A DNA stretch of 64,000 bases, from NCBI RefSeq assembly GCF_020781835.1, contig NZ_JAJGNJ010000011.1, positions 62,001-126,000 on the forward strand, written 5' to 3'. The notes below the pieces were generated by a model. That model ran no database searches and had not been told where the DNA came from. It saw only the letters and a list, made by a program, of their open reading frames with translations. Positions 42,874 through 51,484 of the stretch are shown one piece after another. The position numbers and the translations under genes were made by a program. This stretch comes from Microbacterium testaceum. Its GTDB lineage: Bacteria; Actinomycetota; Actinomycetes; Actinomycetales; Microbacteriaceae. The stretch's first letter is position 1. The number at the start of each line of letters is the position of its first letter.

Positions 42874-44079
42874 ATGCCGCACTCGCCCACCCCGGGTCCG
42901 CACATCGTGGTGATCGGGGGCGGCAACGCCGGACTCTCGATCGCCGGGCGCCTGACCCGCGCACGGATCGGCCACGTCACGGTCGTCGAGCCCCGCACAC
43001 GACACGTGTACGCGCCGCTGCAATCGCACATCGCCGGCGGGACGGCGCGCGCATCGCAGGCCGTGCGCCCGCAGGGCGACGTCACACCACCCGGGGTGCG
43101 ATGGCTCCGCGACGAGGCGTTCACGGTGGATCCGGTAGAGCATCGCGTGCATCTGGTCTCGGGAGGCCACCTCGACTACGACCAGCTCGTGGTGGCGGCC
43201 GGGCTGCGCCTGGCGTGGGAGTCGGTTCCCGGGCTCACCGACGCCATGGATCGAGCCGAGGGCGTGTCGAACTACGAGCTCGGTCTTGCCGCCCGCGCCT
43301 CCGCGACCCTGCGCGACCTGCGCCGCGGCACGGTGGTGTTCACGCAGCCGCCGGAGCCGGCCTCGTGCGGCGCCGCCGCGCAGAAGCCCCTGTACCTCGC
43401 GTGCGACTGGTGGCGTTCGCTCGGGGTGCTCGACGACATCCGCGTGATCCTCGTGCTGCCCGATCCGGTTCCGTTCGGCGTCCCCGACGTCGACCGCGAG
43501 CTCCACCGTGTGCTGGACCGGTACGGCGTCGAGGTGCGGTACTCCCGCGAGGTGAGACGGGTGGATGCCGATGCCCGCACCGTCACGATCGGGCACGGCG
43601 ACGACGAGGAGACGATCCGGTACGACGTCCTGCACGCGGTCCCCCCGCAGCGCGCGCCCGAATGGATCTCCGGCAGCGGACTGTCCGCGGACGATGACCC
43701 GCACGGGTTCGTCGACGTCGACCCCGAGACGCTGCAGCATCGCCGGTTCGCCGACATCTGGTCGCTCGGCGACGCGGCGAGCGTCGCGACGCGTCCCTCG
43801 GGAGGGGCCATACGCCCCCAGGCCAAGGTTCTGGCCAAGAACATGCGCGCCGTCCTGCACGGCGGAAAGCCGGCCGCTCGGTACGACGGCTACAGCGTCG
43901 TGCCGTTCACGGTCTCGCGCGGCACGGTCGTCTTCGCCGAGTTCGACCGATGGGGGCGACCTCGGCCGACGATCCCGTTCTGGCGGTCGCTGTCGCGTGA
44001 GCGACGTTCGACGTGGATCGCCGATCGCCGGATCCTGCCCTGGGTGTACTGGCACATGATCCTGCGCGGCCGCGCGTGA
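42874..44079 (+). CDS. FAD-dependent oxidoreductase of the SQR/NDH-2 group
   Basis: The 401-residue two-dinucleotide-binding flavoprotein opens with HIVVIGGGNAGLSIAGRL (FAD motif) and has PASCGAAAQKPLYLACDWW near residue 170, a segment that resembles the Cys-containing region of sulfide:quinone oxidoreductases. A C-terminal WSLGDAASVATRP is the second FAD motif. No second catalytic Cys pair is evident, so sulfide oxidation is uncertain. A type II NADH or other quinone reductase role is possible. It probably feeds electrons to the membrane quinone pool. Confidence 0.78.
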   Translation: MPHSPTPGPHIVVIGGGNAGLSIAGRLTRARIGHVTVVEPRTRHVYAPLQSHIAGGTARASQAVRPQGDVTPPGVRWLRDEAFTVDPVEHRVHLVSGGHLDYDQLVVAAGLRLAWESVPGLTDAMDRAEGVSNYELGLAARASATLRDLRRGTVVFTQPPEPASCGAAAQKPLYLACDWWRSLGVLDDIRVILVLPDPVPFGVPDVDRELHRVLDRYGVEVRYSREVRRVDADARTVTIGHGDDEETIRYDVLHAVPPQRAPEWISGSGLSADDDPHGFVDVDPETLQHRRFADIWSLGDAASVATRPSGGAIRPQAKVLAKNMRAVLHGGKPAARYDGYSVVPFTVSRGTVVFAEFDRWGRPRPTIPFWRSLSRERRSTWIADRRILPWVYWHMILRGRA

Positions 44080-44113
44080 GCGATCGACGCCTATAGGCCA
44101 CTCGAGCCGATCG

Positions 44114-44154
44114 CTCAACCCCCGGGGGTCCGGGGCCGGAACGCGCGAAGACTG
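44114..44154 (+). promoter_or_regulatory. Partial bipartite promoter before the SRPBCC gene
   Basis: CTCAACCCC (first base 44114) is a good block 1 with one change, but block 2 at the exact spacing is GCGAAGACTG (44145-44154), which fits the -10 poorly. The assignment is therefore tentative. Confidence 0.4.
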
Positions 44155-44187
44155 GGGTCCGCCCCGGATCACACGAAAGAGGAGATC

Positions 44188-44640
44188 ATGGCCCAGGTCA
44201 TCGAAACCATCGACGTCGACGTTCCCGTCCGCGTCGCCTACAACCAGTGGACCCAGTTCGAGGAGTTCCCGCACTTCATGAGCTTCGTGGAGTCCATCAC
44301 CCAGAAGACCGACACGCTCACGCACTGGAAGGTGAAGATCGCCGGAGCCGAGCGCGAGTTCGACGCCGAGATCACCGAGCAGCACCCCGACGAGCGGGTC
44401 GCCTGGAACAGCGTCGGCGGCGAGGAGAACCACGCCGGAGTCGTCACCTTCCATCGCCTCTCCGACAGCGAGACGCGAGTCACGGTGCAGATCGACTGGG
44501 AGCCCACGGGGCTCCTCGAGAAGGCCGGCGCCGTCTTCGGCGCCGACGACCACTCGGTCAAGAAGGACCTCGAGCACTTCAAGGAGTACATCGAGTCGCG
44601 CGGTGCCGAGTCCGGCGCGTGGCGCGGCGACGTCAGCTGA
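44188..44640 (+). CDS. SRPBCC-family (START/polyketide cyclase-like) protein
   Basis: The 150-residue protein has the SRPBCC opening IETIDVDVPVRVAYNQWTQF, the FPHFMSFVESI segment and a C-terminal helix ending with FKEYIESRG. The family folds around a deep hydrophobic pocket and binds lipids, polyketides or quinones (CoQ10-binding Coq10-type included). GAAAGAGGAGATC precedes the ATG. It stands alone, with a strong terminator. The ligand is unknown; a quinone or the local polyketide are attractive options. Confidence 0.85.
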   Translation: MAQVIETIDVDVPVRVAYNQWTQFEEFPHFMSFVESITQKTDTLTHWKVKIAGAEREFDAEITEQHPDERVAWNSVGGEENHAGVVTFHRLSDSETRVTVQIDWEPTGLLEKAGAVFGADDHSVKKDLEHFKEYIESRGAESGAWRGDVS

Positions 44641-44654
44641 CGCCGTACTCCGGG

Positions 44655-44689
44655 AGAGCCGGACCCGCCCTTGGGGCGGGTCCGGCTCT
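44655..44689 (+). terminator. Intrinsic terminator after the SRPBCC gene
   Basis: A 16-bp perfect stem (AGAGCCGGACCCGCCC at 44655-44670 with its complement at 44674-44689) around a three-base loop is followed by TTTCG. Block 1 of the next promoter begins six bases later. Confidence 0.88.
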
Positions 44690-44694
44690 TTCGC

Positions 44695-44736
44695 TGTCAA
44701 CCCCCTCGGCTTCTCCGAGGAGTGGTTCTTACCTTC
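44695..44736 (+). promoter_or_regulatory. Bipartite promoter of the sugar ABC operon
   Basis: TGTCAACCCC (perfect, G at 44696), 22-bp gap, then TCTTACCTTC (44727-44736) with -10-like TTACCT at 44729-44734. The predicted leader is about 40 bases, ending in GAGAAAGG before the ATG at 44781. Confidence 0.7.
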
Positions 44737-44780
44737 CCCTGTTGCCCACTTCTCACGTGGGCGAAGAGAAAGGTCTCGCC

Positions 44781-46157
44781 ATGGCATCCCCCCGCCGTCT
44801 TCTTCTCCCCCTCGCCTGCGTGAGCGTCCTCGCGCTCGGCGGCTGTGCCGTCGGTACCGGCGGCGCCGATGATTCCGGCGCCGAGTACGACTCCGGTGCC
44901 GAACTCGACGGCTCGCTGACCGTCATGGGGTTCGGCGGCGTCGACGAGGTCGCCACCACGCGGATGGACCTGGCGAAGGAGTCTCTCGGCGGCGTCGACG
45001 TCTCCCTCGTCGAGGGCGAACTCGACATCCAGCAGTTCCTCTCCGCCATCGCCAGCGGCCAGCCTCCCGAGATCATCTACGCCGACCGCAACCAGATCGG
45101 CTCACTCGCCGCTCGCGGGGCCATCGTCCCGCTGGACGGATGCATCGAGGGCGAGGGCATCGACACGGCGCAGTACGTGCCCTCGGCGATCGCGCAGGTC
45201 ACGCTCGACGACGCCGTCTACGGCATCCCGGAGTTCAACGGCATCCAGATCACCATGGCCAACGCCGACCTGCTGGCCGCGGCCGGGCTCGACGTCTCCG
45301 CGGTCAACGGGTCGGATCGGGATGCCATGACGGCGGCCAACGAGGCCCTCATGCGCCGCGACGGCGGACGACTGGACGTCATCGGCGTCGACAGCAAGCT
45401 GCCGGAGTTCCTCCCCCTGTGGGCCAAGGCCGGCGGCGCCGACCTGATCTCGGAGGATGGGCGCACCGCACAGCTGGACGACCCGGCCGTCGTGCAGGCG
45501 CTGGAGTGGGCCGTCGGGATCTACGACGCGCAGGGCGGGTTCAGTGCGGTGAAGGCGTTCCGCGACTCCGCCGACTTCTTCGGAGCGGGCAACCAGTTCG
45601 CCACCGGCGTCCTGGGCGCGATGCCGATGGAGCAGTGGTACGTCAACATCCTCAACGACGTCTCGCCCGACGCGCCGCTGGTGTTCGACACCGTGCGCGA
45701 CATGGAGGGCGAGCCGCTCGCCTACGCCTCGGGCTCGGCCTGGGCCATTCCCGCCGGCAGTGCCAACCCCGAGGCCGCGTGCCGCTGGGCGCGCGTGATG
45801 ACCTCCGTCGACGCGTGGGCGGCCGCCGCCGACGCCCGACTGACGGCGCGGGAGGCCGAGGGCAAGCCCTTCACCGGCATCCTCACCGGCAACGCCGCCG
45901 CCGACGACCTCGTCCGCGAGAAGGTCACGGCGACCACCGCTCCGTGGAGCGACGCGGTCGAGGCGATGTACGAAGCGAACGACCACACCTTCTCGCTTCC
46001 GGCGAACCCCGCAGACGCCGAGTTCACGCAGGCCTGGCAGGATGCCGTCAACGCGGTGCTCAACGGCCAGTCCACCCCGCAACAGGCCCTGGCCGAGGCG
46101 CAGCAGACGGCTCAGAACGCCCTCGATGACGCGTGGGCCGAGATCGAGAACCGCTGA
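44781..46157 (+). CDS. ABC transporter solute-binding lipoprotein (sugar type)
   Basis: This 458-residue extracellular binding protein has a signal peptide ending in a lipobox, LALGGC, with Cys22 to be lipidated. The mature part has the family 1 solute-binding fold (SLTVMGFGGVDEV; GIPEFNGIQITMANADLLAA; YASGSAWAIPAGS). Family 1 proteins usually bind oligosaccharides such as maltodextrins or sugar alcohols. It is followed two bases later by two permease genes. No ATPase gene is adjacent, so a shared multi-sugar ATPase of the MsiK/UgpC type must serve it. The ligand is unknown. Confidence 0.9.
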   Translation: MASPRRLLLPLACVSVLALGGCAVGTGGADDSGAEYDSGAELDGSLTVMGFGGVDEVATTRMDLAKESLGGVDVSLVEGELDIQQFLSAIASGQPPEIIYADRNQIGSLAARGAIVPLDGCIEGEGIDTAQYVPSAIAQVTLDDAVYGIPEFNGIQITMANADLLAAAGLDVSAVNGSDRDAMTAANEALMRRDGGRLDVIGVDSKLPEFLPLWAKAGGADLISEDGRTAQLDDPAVVQALEWAVGIYDAQGGFSAVKAFRDSADFFGAGNQFATGVLGAMPMEQWYVNILNDVSPDAPLVFDTVRDMEGEPLAYASGSAWAIPAGSANPEAACRWARVMTSVDAWAAAADARLTAREAEGKPFTGILTGNAAADDLVREKVTATTAPWSDAVEAMYEANDHTFSLPANPADAEFTQAWQDAVNAVLNGQSTPQQALAEAQQTAQNALDDAWAEIENR

Positions 46158-46158
46158 G

Positions 46159-47109
46159 GTGGCCACGACCGCTCCGGTCGCCCGCGACCTGACGCGCGAG
46201 CGATCCCGTCGGCGGGCCGCACGCCGCAACCTGCGTTCGGCGCTGCTGTTCCTCTCGCCGTGGATCGTCGGATTCTGCGTCTTCACCGCGTGGCCGCTGC
46301 TGTACAGCGCGTACCTGTCGCTCACCGACTACGACGTCATCCGTGATCCACGCTTCGTCGGCCTGGACAACTACGCCCAGCTCGCCGAGGACCCCAAGGT
46401 GCTGCAGTCGCTCGCCAACACCGCCTTCTACACGCTCGTGCAGATCCCGCTGTACATCGCCGTCGCACTGGCGCTGGCGCTGCTGCTGAATCGAGCCGGG
46501 CGCCGGGCGGGGTTGTTCCGCACGCTGTTCTTCCTGCCCAAGATGACACCGCCGGTGGCGGTCGGCATCCTGTTCCTCCTTCTGTTCAACGGGCAGAACG
46601 GGCTGATCAACGGCGCCCTGCGGGTGGTGGGCATCGACGGGCCGGCGTGGACGACCGATCCGGCGTGGATCAAGCCGGGCCTCATCCTGATGAGCCTGTG
46701 GACGGTCGGGTCGTCGGTGCTGATCCTGCTCGCCGCGCTGCAGAACGTCCCGGTGGAGCTGTACGAGTCGGCGCGGTTGGACGGCGCGGGGTTCTGGCGG
46801 CAGTCGTGGAGCGTCACTCTGCCGCTCATCAGCCCCGCCCTGTTCTTCATCGTGGTGGTCAACACCATCGCGGGTCTGCAGACCTTCGACGAGGCGTACA
46901 CGGCGTTCTTCGGGGCGGGCAACGGCACCTACAGCAACGACGCCGCGCTGTTCTACGTCATCTACCTGTTCCAGCAGGCGTTCGAGTTCCTCCACATGGG
47001 CTACGCCTCGGCGATGGCGTGGCTGCTGTTCGCACTGATCCTGGTGGTCACCGGCATCCAGCTCCTCGTCTCGCGTCGCCTGGTCTACTACGAAGGGGGC
47101 CAGCGATGA
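46159..47109 (+). CDS. Sugar ABC transporter permease (MalF-like)
   Basis: The 316-residue permease has six or seven membrane helices (first: SALLFLSPWIVGFCVFTAWP) and the EAA-type coupling loop YESARLDGAGFWRQSWSVTL, which contacts the ATPase. GTG 46159 is two bases after the binding-protein stop. It overlaps the next permease by four bases. The pair should form the channel for the preceding binding protein. Confidence 0.9.
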   Translation: MATTAPVARDLTRERSRRRAARRNLRSALLFLSPWIVGFCVFTAWPLLYSAYLSLTDYDVIRDPRFVGLDNYAQLAEDPKVLQSLANTAFYTLVQIPLYIAVALALALLLNRAGRRAGLFRTLFFLPKMTPPVAVGILFLLLFNGQNGLINGALRVVGIDGPAWTTDPAWIKPGLILMSLWTVGSSVLILLAALQNVPVELYESARLDGAGFWRQSWSVTLPLISPALFFIVVVNTIAGLQTFDEAYTAFFGAGNGTYSNDAALFYVIYLFQQAFEFLHMGYASAMAWLLFALILVVTGIQLLVSRRLVYYEGGQR

Positions 47110-48044
47110 GCCGCACCATCCCGTTCGCCGCTCCCGAGGGGCTCCACGAGCCCGAGCGGCCGGCGTCGTCCGTGTCGCCCGCGGCGACCCGCCGGGATCC
47201 GTCCGCGTCGGCGCGACGCCGCGCTCGCTTCACCCGGGTCCTGGTCGTCGCCGCACTCTCGGTGCTGGGGGTGGTCTTCACCTATCCGTTCGTGTGGCTC
47301 GTCAGCGCCTCCTTCAAGCCGCGCGGCGAGGTGTTCGACAACCGGCTCATCCCCGAGACGTTCACCCTCGGCAACTACGCCGCGGTGTGGCAGGAGGCTC
47401 CGCTCGCCCTCTGGTTCGTCAACACCGCGATCGTCACCGTCCTCGCGGCCGTCACCGTCACGCTCTCCAGCGCCATGGTCGCGTGGGGCTTCACGTGGTT
47501 CCGGTTCCGCGGCCGCGGGGTGCTCTTCGGGTTCGTGCTGGCGAGCATGATGCTCCCCGGGGCCGTGACGATGATCCCGACCTTCCTCATCTGGAACTCG
47601 CTCGGCTTCGTCGGCACGCTGGTGCCGCTGTGGGCGCAGAACCTCTTCGCGAGCGCCTTCTACGTCTTCCTGCTGCGTCAGTTCCTGCTGGGGCTCCCCC
47701 GTGACTTCTTCGACGCCGCACGCGTGGACGGCGCGTCGCAGTGGGCGGTGTTCTGGCGCATCGCGCTGCCGATGGCCCGGCCGGCACTCGCCGTCACGCT
47801 CGTGTTCGAGGTGCAGGCGGTGTGGACCGATCTCATGCGGGCGCTGATCTACCTGCGCGACTCGTCGACCTTCACGATCCCGCGGGGTCTAAAGGCGATG
47901 GTGGATGCCTTCGGCTTCAGCGGTCAGTGGAACTGGGAGATCATCGTGACGGCGAGCGTGATCGCCACGGTGCCGATGATCCTCGTCTTCTTCCTCGCCC
48001 AGAAGCAGATCATCCAGGGCGTCGCATCGTCGGGACTGCGATGA
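47106..48044 (+). CDS. Sugar ABC transporter permease (MalG-like)
   Basis: The 312-residue permease has a disordered 40-residue N-terminus, six membrane helices and the EAA loop FFDAARVDGASQWAVFWRIA. It overlaps the previous gene (ATGA). It ends the operon and is convergent with an aldo/keto reductase. The CUT1-type arrangement is complete except for the ATPase. Confidence 0.9.
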   Translation: MSRTIPFAAPEGLHEPERPASSVSPAATRRDPSASARRRARFTRVLVVAALSVLGVVFTYPFVWLVSASFKPRGEVFDNRLIPETFTLGNYAAVWQEAPLALWFVNTAIVTVLAAVTVTLSSAMVAWGFTWFRFRGRGVLFGFVLASMMLPGAVTMIPTFLIWNSLGFVGTLVPLWAQNLFASAFYVFLLRQFLLGLPRDFFDAARVDGASQWAVFWRIALPMARPALAVTLVFEVQAVWTDLMRALIYLRDSSTFTIPRGLKAMVDAFGFSGQWNWEIIVTASVIATVPMILVFFLAQKQIIQGVASSGLR

Positions 48045-48074
48045 CGCCGCGCCCCGTCATCGTGGGACGCGGCG
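48045..48074. terminator. Weak bidirectional hairpin between the ABC operon and the reductase
   Basis: CGCCGCG (48045-48051) pairs with CGCGGCG (48068-48074) across a 16-base loop between convergent genes. No T-run is seen on the plus strand. Confidence 0.4.
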
Positions 48075-48079
48075 TACGC

Positions 48080-49072
48080 TCACCACTGCGGGTGGATCTC
48101 GGCGCGCAGACGACGGTCGTAGACCTCGCGCACGACCGCATCGAAGGCGCCGAGGTCGAAGCCCGCCTCGAGCAGATCGGCCGCGGCCGCGTTGGCCGTG
48201 GCCTGCTGCGCCGACCGTGCGCCCGGGATGACCGAGGTGATGCCCTCGCGCGACGCGATCCAGGCCAGGGTCGCAGCCGGCAGCGTGACGCCCTCGGGGA
48301 GAGCGGCCTTCAGTTCGTCGGCCGCGGCGACGCCCTCGGCGAAGGGCACGCCCGAGAACGTCTCACCCTTGTCGAACGCCTCGCCGTTGCGGTTGTACGT
48401 GCGGTGGTCGTCCTTGTCGAACGTGGTGTCGGCGGTGTACTTGCCCGACAGCAGACCGCTGGCCAGCGGGACGCGCGCGAACACGGCGACGCCCTTCTCG
48501 GCCGCGGCGGGCAGCACCTCGTCGAGCGGCTTCAGGCGGAACGGGTTGAAGATGATCTGCAGGTTGGTCAGGTTCGGCCGGCGCAGCGCGGACAGGGCCT
48601 GGTCCATCGTCTCGACCGACACGCCGTACGCGGCGATGACTCCCTCGGACACCAGCTGGTCGAGCGCATCCCACGTCGCGTCGGCGTCGATGACGGCCGA
48701 CGGCGGGCAGTGCAGCTGCACGAGATCGAGCGTGTCCTGGGCGAGGAGCCGGCGCGACCGCTCGGTCCACAGCCGGAAGTTCTCCATCGTGTAGTTCTCG
48801 GGCACCTGTTCTTCGCGTCGGCCCATCTTGGTCGCCACCGTGATGCCGCCGGCTCCGGACTGCTGCAGGAACGCGCCGATGAGCTCCTCGGAGCGGCCGT
48901 CGCCGTAGACGTCGGCCGTGTCGAAGAGCGTGACGCCGGCGTCGACGGAGGCGCCCAGCACCCGCATCGCCTCGTCTTCGCTCACCCCGCCCCAGTCGGG
49001 TCCGAGCTGCCAGGTACCGAGACCGATGGCGGAGACCTCGCGGCCGGTGCGGGAGAGGGGACGCTGCTGCAT
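48080..49072 (-). CDS. Aldo/keto reductase
   Basis: The 330-residue TIM-barrel NADPH-dependent reductase has the catalytic tetrad in LFDTADVYGDG (Asp and Tyr), VATKMG (Lys) and DLVQLHCPP (His). The C-terminal IPGARSAQQATANA segment binds the NADPH phosphate. GAAAGGAACCGCC precedes ATG 49072. It resembles the general-stress YhdN/IolS group that reduces reactive aldehydes. The substrate is not defined, and there is no shared-type promoter here. Confidence 0.9.
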   Translation of the reverse strand: MQQRPLSRTGREVSAIGLGTWQLGPDWGGVSEDEAMRVLGASVDAGVTLFDTADVYGDGRSEELIGAFLQQSGAGGITVATKMGRREEQVPENYTMENFRLWTERSRRLLAQDTLDLVQLHCPPSAVIDADATWDALDQLVSEGVIAAYGVSVETMDQALSALRRPNLTNLQIIFNPFRLKPLDEVLPAAAEKGVAVFARVPLASGLLSGKYTADTTFDKDDHRTYNRNGEAFDKGETFSGVPFAEGVAAADELKAALPEGVTLPAATLAWIASREGITSVIPGARSAQQATANAAAADLLEAGFDLGAFDAVVREVYDRRLRAEIHPQW

Positions 49073-49158
49073 GGCGGTTCCTTTCGGGGATCGCACCGAG
49101 CCTATCCAGCACCTCCGACAGCGGGGCCGCCGAGCCCCGCAGAGCGAAAGGACACTCC

Positions 49159-49659
49159 ATGAGCGACACCTCCCTCGATGCGGCCGTGGCGAGCCTGGCC
49201 GGCGAGCTCACCGCGCGCGGAGCCCGTATCGCCGTCGCCGAGTCCCTGACGAGCGGGGCCGTCGGTACGGCCCTGGGCCGAGGGCCCGACACCCAGGAGT
49301 GGTTCGCCGGGTCGGTGGTGGCGTACCAGATGGCCACGAAGGTGCACGTGCTCGACGTGGGTGCCGACGTCGATCCGTGCTCCGCCGAGTGCGCTCTCCA
49401 GCTCGCCGACGGCGTACGTCGACTCGTGGACACCGATTTCGCCGTGGCGGTCACCGGCGTCGGCGGTCCGGACGCCGACGACGCCGGTCATCCGGCCGGC
49501 ACGGTCTACGTCGCCGCAGTGTCCGGCAACGCCTCGACCTGGCGTCTGCACGAGTTCGAAGGCGACCCGGCCGAGGTCATCGCGCAGAGCGTCGAGGCCG
49601 CGGTCGCCCTCCTCGCCGAGGTCGTCAACCCCGTCTCCCCGAACGGACGCGGCGCCTAA
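49159..49659 (+). CDS. pncC: CinA C-terminal-domain nicotinamide-nucleotide amidase
   Basis: The 166-residue protein is the stand-alone CinA/PncC domain that hydrolyses nicotinamide mononucleotide to nicotinate mononucleotide in NAD recycling. It has IAVAESLTSGAVGTAL (catalytic Ser region), the Lys in MATKVHVLDVG, and the phosphate loop TGVGGPDADDAGHPAGTVYV. GCGAAAGGACACTCC precedes the ATG. Its last 30 bases contain the promoter of the next gene. Confidence 0.88.
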   Translation: MSDTSLDAAVASLAGELTARGARIAVAESLTSGAVGTALGRGPDTQEWFAGSVVAYQMATKVHVLDVGADVDPCSAECALQLADGVRRLVDTDFAVAVTGVGGPDADDAGHPAGTVYVAAVSGNASTWRLHEFEGDPAEVIAQSVEAAVALLAEVVNPVSPNGRGA

Positions 49660-49664
49660 CGTGG
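49623..49664 (+). promoter_or_regulatory. Bipartite promoter of acidic protein 2, partly inside pncC
   Basis: CGTCAACCCC (G at 49624) and after 22 bp CCTAACGTGG (49655-49664), the best block 2 in the window. The -10-like TAACGT is at 49657-49662. It starts within the final codons of the pncC reading frame, so promoter and coding sequence overlap. Confidence 0.75.
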
Positions 49665-49689
49665 CCCCACACCCAGCGGAAGGACCACC

Positions 49690-50124
49690 GTGAACACTCC
49701 CCCCAGCGACCTGCCCGGCGCCGACCACGAGAAGACCGTTTCGGATGCCGAGGGCGTGACCGCCGACGTTCCCGCCGGGGGCGCCGGCGCCGACACCGGG
49801 GCGGTCTCCGCCACCGAGGTCGACGGAGCCGACGAGGCGCGCGTGCAGAACGTCTCGAGCCAGAACGACCTGCCGGGGGTCGGCACGCGCGCCGCCGACG
49901 GCGGTATGGAGCGCGGCACCGACGGCGCGCGCGGTGACAGCGGCTCCACCTCGCGCCACCACCCCGAGGGCGGCACCGCAGCGCCGTCGACACCCACGGA
50001 CGCCGCCGGCGAGGACCGCGCGGACGCGGACTCGCTCATCGCGCAGTACGAGCCCGGCGTCGGCCGCGGGTCGGCGGAGTCGAGCAGGATCGCGCAGAAC
50101 CTCCCCGACCCCGACGACGCCTGA
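49690..50124 (+). CDS. Acidic disordered protein 2
   Basis: The 144-residue protein is rich in Ala, Asp, Gly, Ser, Thr and Glu with almost no aliphatic or aromatic residues and no membrane segment, so it should be disordered. I recognise no family. It starts with GTG after GCGGAAGGACCACC. The 3' end is followed after 23 bases by the sugar-nucleotide epimerase-like gene. Its promoter contains the best block 2 of the shared motif. The function is unknown. Confidence 0.68.
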   Translation: MNTPPSDLPGADHEKTVSDAEGVTADVPAGGAGADTGAVSATEVDGADEARVQNVSSQNDLPGVGTRAADGGMERGTDGARGDSGSTSRHHPEGGTAAPSTPTDAAGEDRADADSLIAQYEPGVGRGSAESSRIAQNLPDPDDA

Positions 50125-50147
50125 CCGGCTCGACCTAGGATGTGCGG

Positions 50148-51173
50148 ATGACGCCCGCACCCGACACCGCCGCTGCGCCCCGTGTCGTGATCGCCGGAGC
50201 GAGCGGATTCGTGGGTCGGTCGCTCGCGGCGGCGTTCCGCGAGGACGGCTACGACGTTGTCACGGTGGGCCGCACGGGGACGGCCACCTGGGCGGACCCC
50301 GCCGGGATCGCCCGGCTCGTCGACGGCGCCGACGTGCTGATCAACCTCGCGGGCAAGATCGTGTCGTGCCGGTACGGCGACGCGAATCGCGACGAGATCC
50401 TGCGGTCCCGTGTAGAGACGACCCGTGCTCTGCATCGGGCGGTCCGGGATGCCGCCCGCCCGCCCCGCGTCTGGATGAACGCCTCGACCGCCACCATCTA
50501 CCGCCACGAGACCGAGAGCGGCAACGACGAACTCACCGGCGTCATCGGCGAGGGTTTCTCGGTGGATGTCGCCACGAGCTGGGAGCGGGCGTTCTTCGAG
50601 GGGGTCCTCCCCGCCACCCGCCGCATCGCGCTGCGCATGGCGATCGTGCTCGGCGACGGGCCCGCGACCCGGATGCTGCTCGCCCTCGGCACGCTGGGCC
50701 TGGGCGGGCCGCAGATCGACAGCTGGTGGTTCCCGCACCGGCGCTACCGCGGCATCGGTGCCCGTCCGACAGGCCCCCTCTGGTCATCGTGGCATCGCAC
50801 CCGGGGGCGTCAGCGATTCAGCTGGATCCACATCGACGACGTCGTGGCATCCGTCCGATTCCTCCGCGATCACGACGGTCTCGCGGGCCCGGTCAACCTC
50901 GCGGCGCCGGGTGTCAGCGACAACCGCACGCTCATGCGCGAGGTGCGACGGGTCGCCGGCACGTCGTTCGGGCTCCCCGCCTTCCGCTGGATGCTCGATC
51001 CGGCGATGGCCGTGCTCGGCACTGAGCCGGAGCTGGTGCTCAAGAGCCGGTGGGCCACCCCGGGCGTGCTCACACGAGCGGGCTTCACCTTCGCCTACGA
51101 CGAACTGGGGCCGGCGCTGGACGCCGTGGCATCCGTGCGCCGGCCCCGGGCCCGCGATCTCTTCTCGGTCTGA
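50148..51173 (+). CDS. TIGR01777-type epimerase/SulA-like NAD(P)-binding protein
   Basis: The 341-residue Rossmann-fold protein opens VVIAGASGFVGRSLAAAF, has VLINLAGKIVSCRY (NAG equivalent), and carries the family-typical WMNASTATIYRHE and a C-terminal domain (WMLDPAMAVLGTEPELVL). It looks like the TIGR01777 family (NAD-dependent epimerases of unknown substrate, near SulA/YfcH). ATG 50148 is preferred. A TAGGAT -10 lies 12 bases before it, so the mRNA may be leaderless; CGACCCC about 30 bases upstream is a weak block 1. Confidence 0.82.
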   Translation: MTPAPDTAAAPRVVIAGASGFVGRSLAAAFREDGYDVVTVGRTGTATWADPAGIARLVDGADVLINLAGKIVSCRYGDANRDEILRSRVETTRALHRAVRDAARPPRVWMNASTATIYRHETESGNDELTGVIGEGFSVDVATSWERAFFEGVLPATRRIALRMAIVLGDGPATRMLLALGTLGLGGPQIDSWWFPHRRYRGIGARPTGPLWSSWHRTRGRQRFSWIHIDDVVASVRFLRDHDGLAGPVNLAAPGVSDNRTLMREVRRVAGTSFGLPAFRWMLDPAMAVLGTEPELVLKSRWATPGVLTRAGFTFAYDELGPALDAVASVRRPRARDLFSV

Positions 51174-51184
51174 GAAGACGCCGC

Positions 51185-51343
51185 TCAGGTGTTGCGGCGG
51201 ACGAACCGCATCAGCGCGGCGATCACGCCGATGATCAGGATGATGATGCCGATCCACAGGAGGAACTTCACGGCCTCGACGAAGATGCCGAGGAACAGGA
51301 AGACGAGACCGACGACGATGAGGAGGATGGCGAGAGCTGGCAT
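51185..51343 (-). CDS. Tiny two-helix membrane protein
   Basis: This 52-residue peptide is nearly all hydrophobic: one helix at residues 3-20 and one at 25-42 joined by FVEAVK, ending MRFVRRNT. No family is recognised, but DUF6131-type or YtxH-like peptides are similar in layout. It is convergent with the epimerase gene and has its own bipartite promoter. Such small proteins often act as membrane-stress modulators, which is inference only. Confidence 0.72.
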   Translation of the reverse strand: MPALAILLIVVGLVFLFLGIFVEAVKFLLWIGIIILIIGVIAALMRFVRRNT

Positions 51344-51348
51344 GGCAT

Positions 51349-51390
51349 CCACTGTCCTCCCCCGGGACGCCCGCGCCGGTGCCCTTGACA
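51349..51390 (-). promoter_or_regulatory. Bipartite promoter of the tiny membrane protein gene
   Basis: Minus strand: TGTCAAGGGC (G at 51389), 22-bp gap, then AGGACAGTGG (51358-51349), with the -10-like GACAGT ending six bases before the ATG at 51343. The message is predicted to be leaderless or nearly so. Confidence 0.62.
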
Positions 51391-51415
51391 CGGGCGCGAA
51401 GACCGAGCACGCGGC

Positions 51416-51457
51416 TGTCAAGCACTCGTCGTGCACCCGGCGGTCGGTCTAGCCTCG
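51416..51457 (+). promoter_or_regulatory. Bipartite promoter of the acidic repeat protein
   Basis: TGTCAAGCAC (G at 51417), 22-bp gap, then TCTAGCCTCG (51448-51457), -10-like TAGCCT at 51450-51455. It is divergent from the previous promoter within 141 bp. Confidence 0.65.
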
Positions 51458-51484
51458 GAGCCATCACGACCAGGAAGGCGCATC

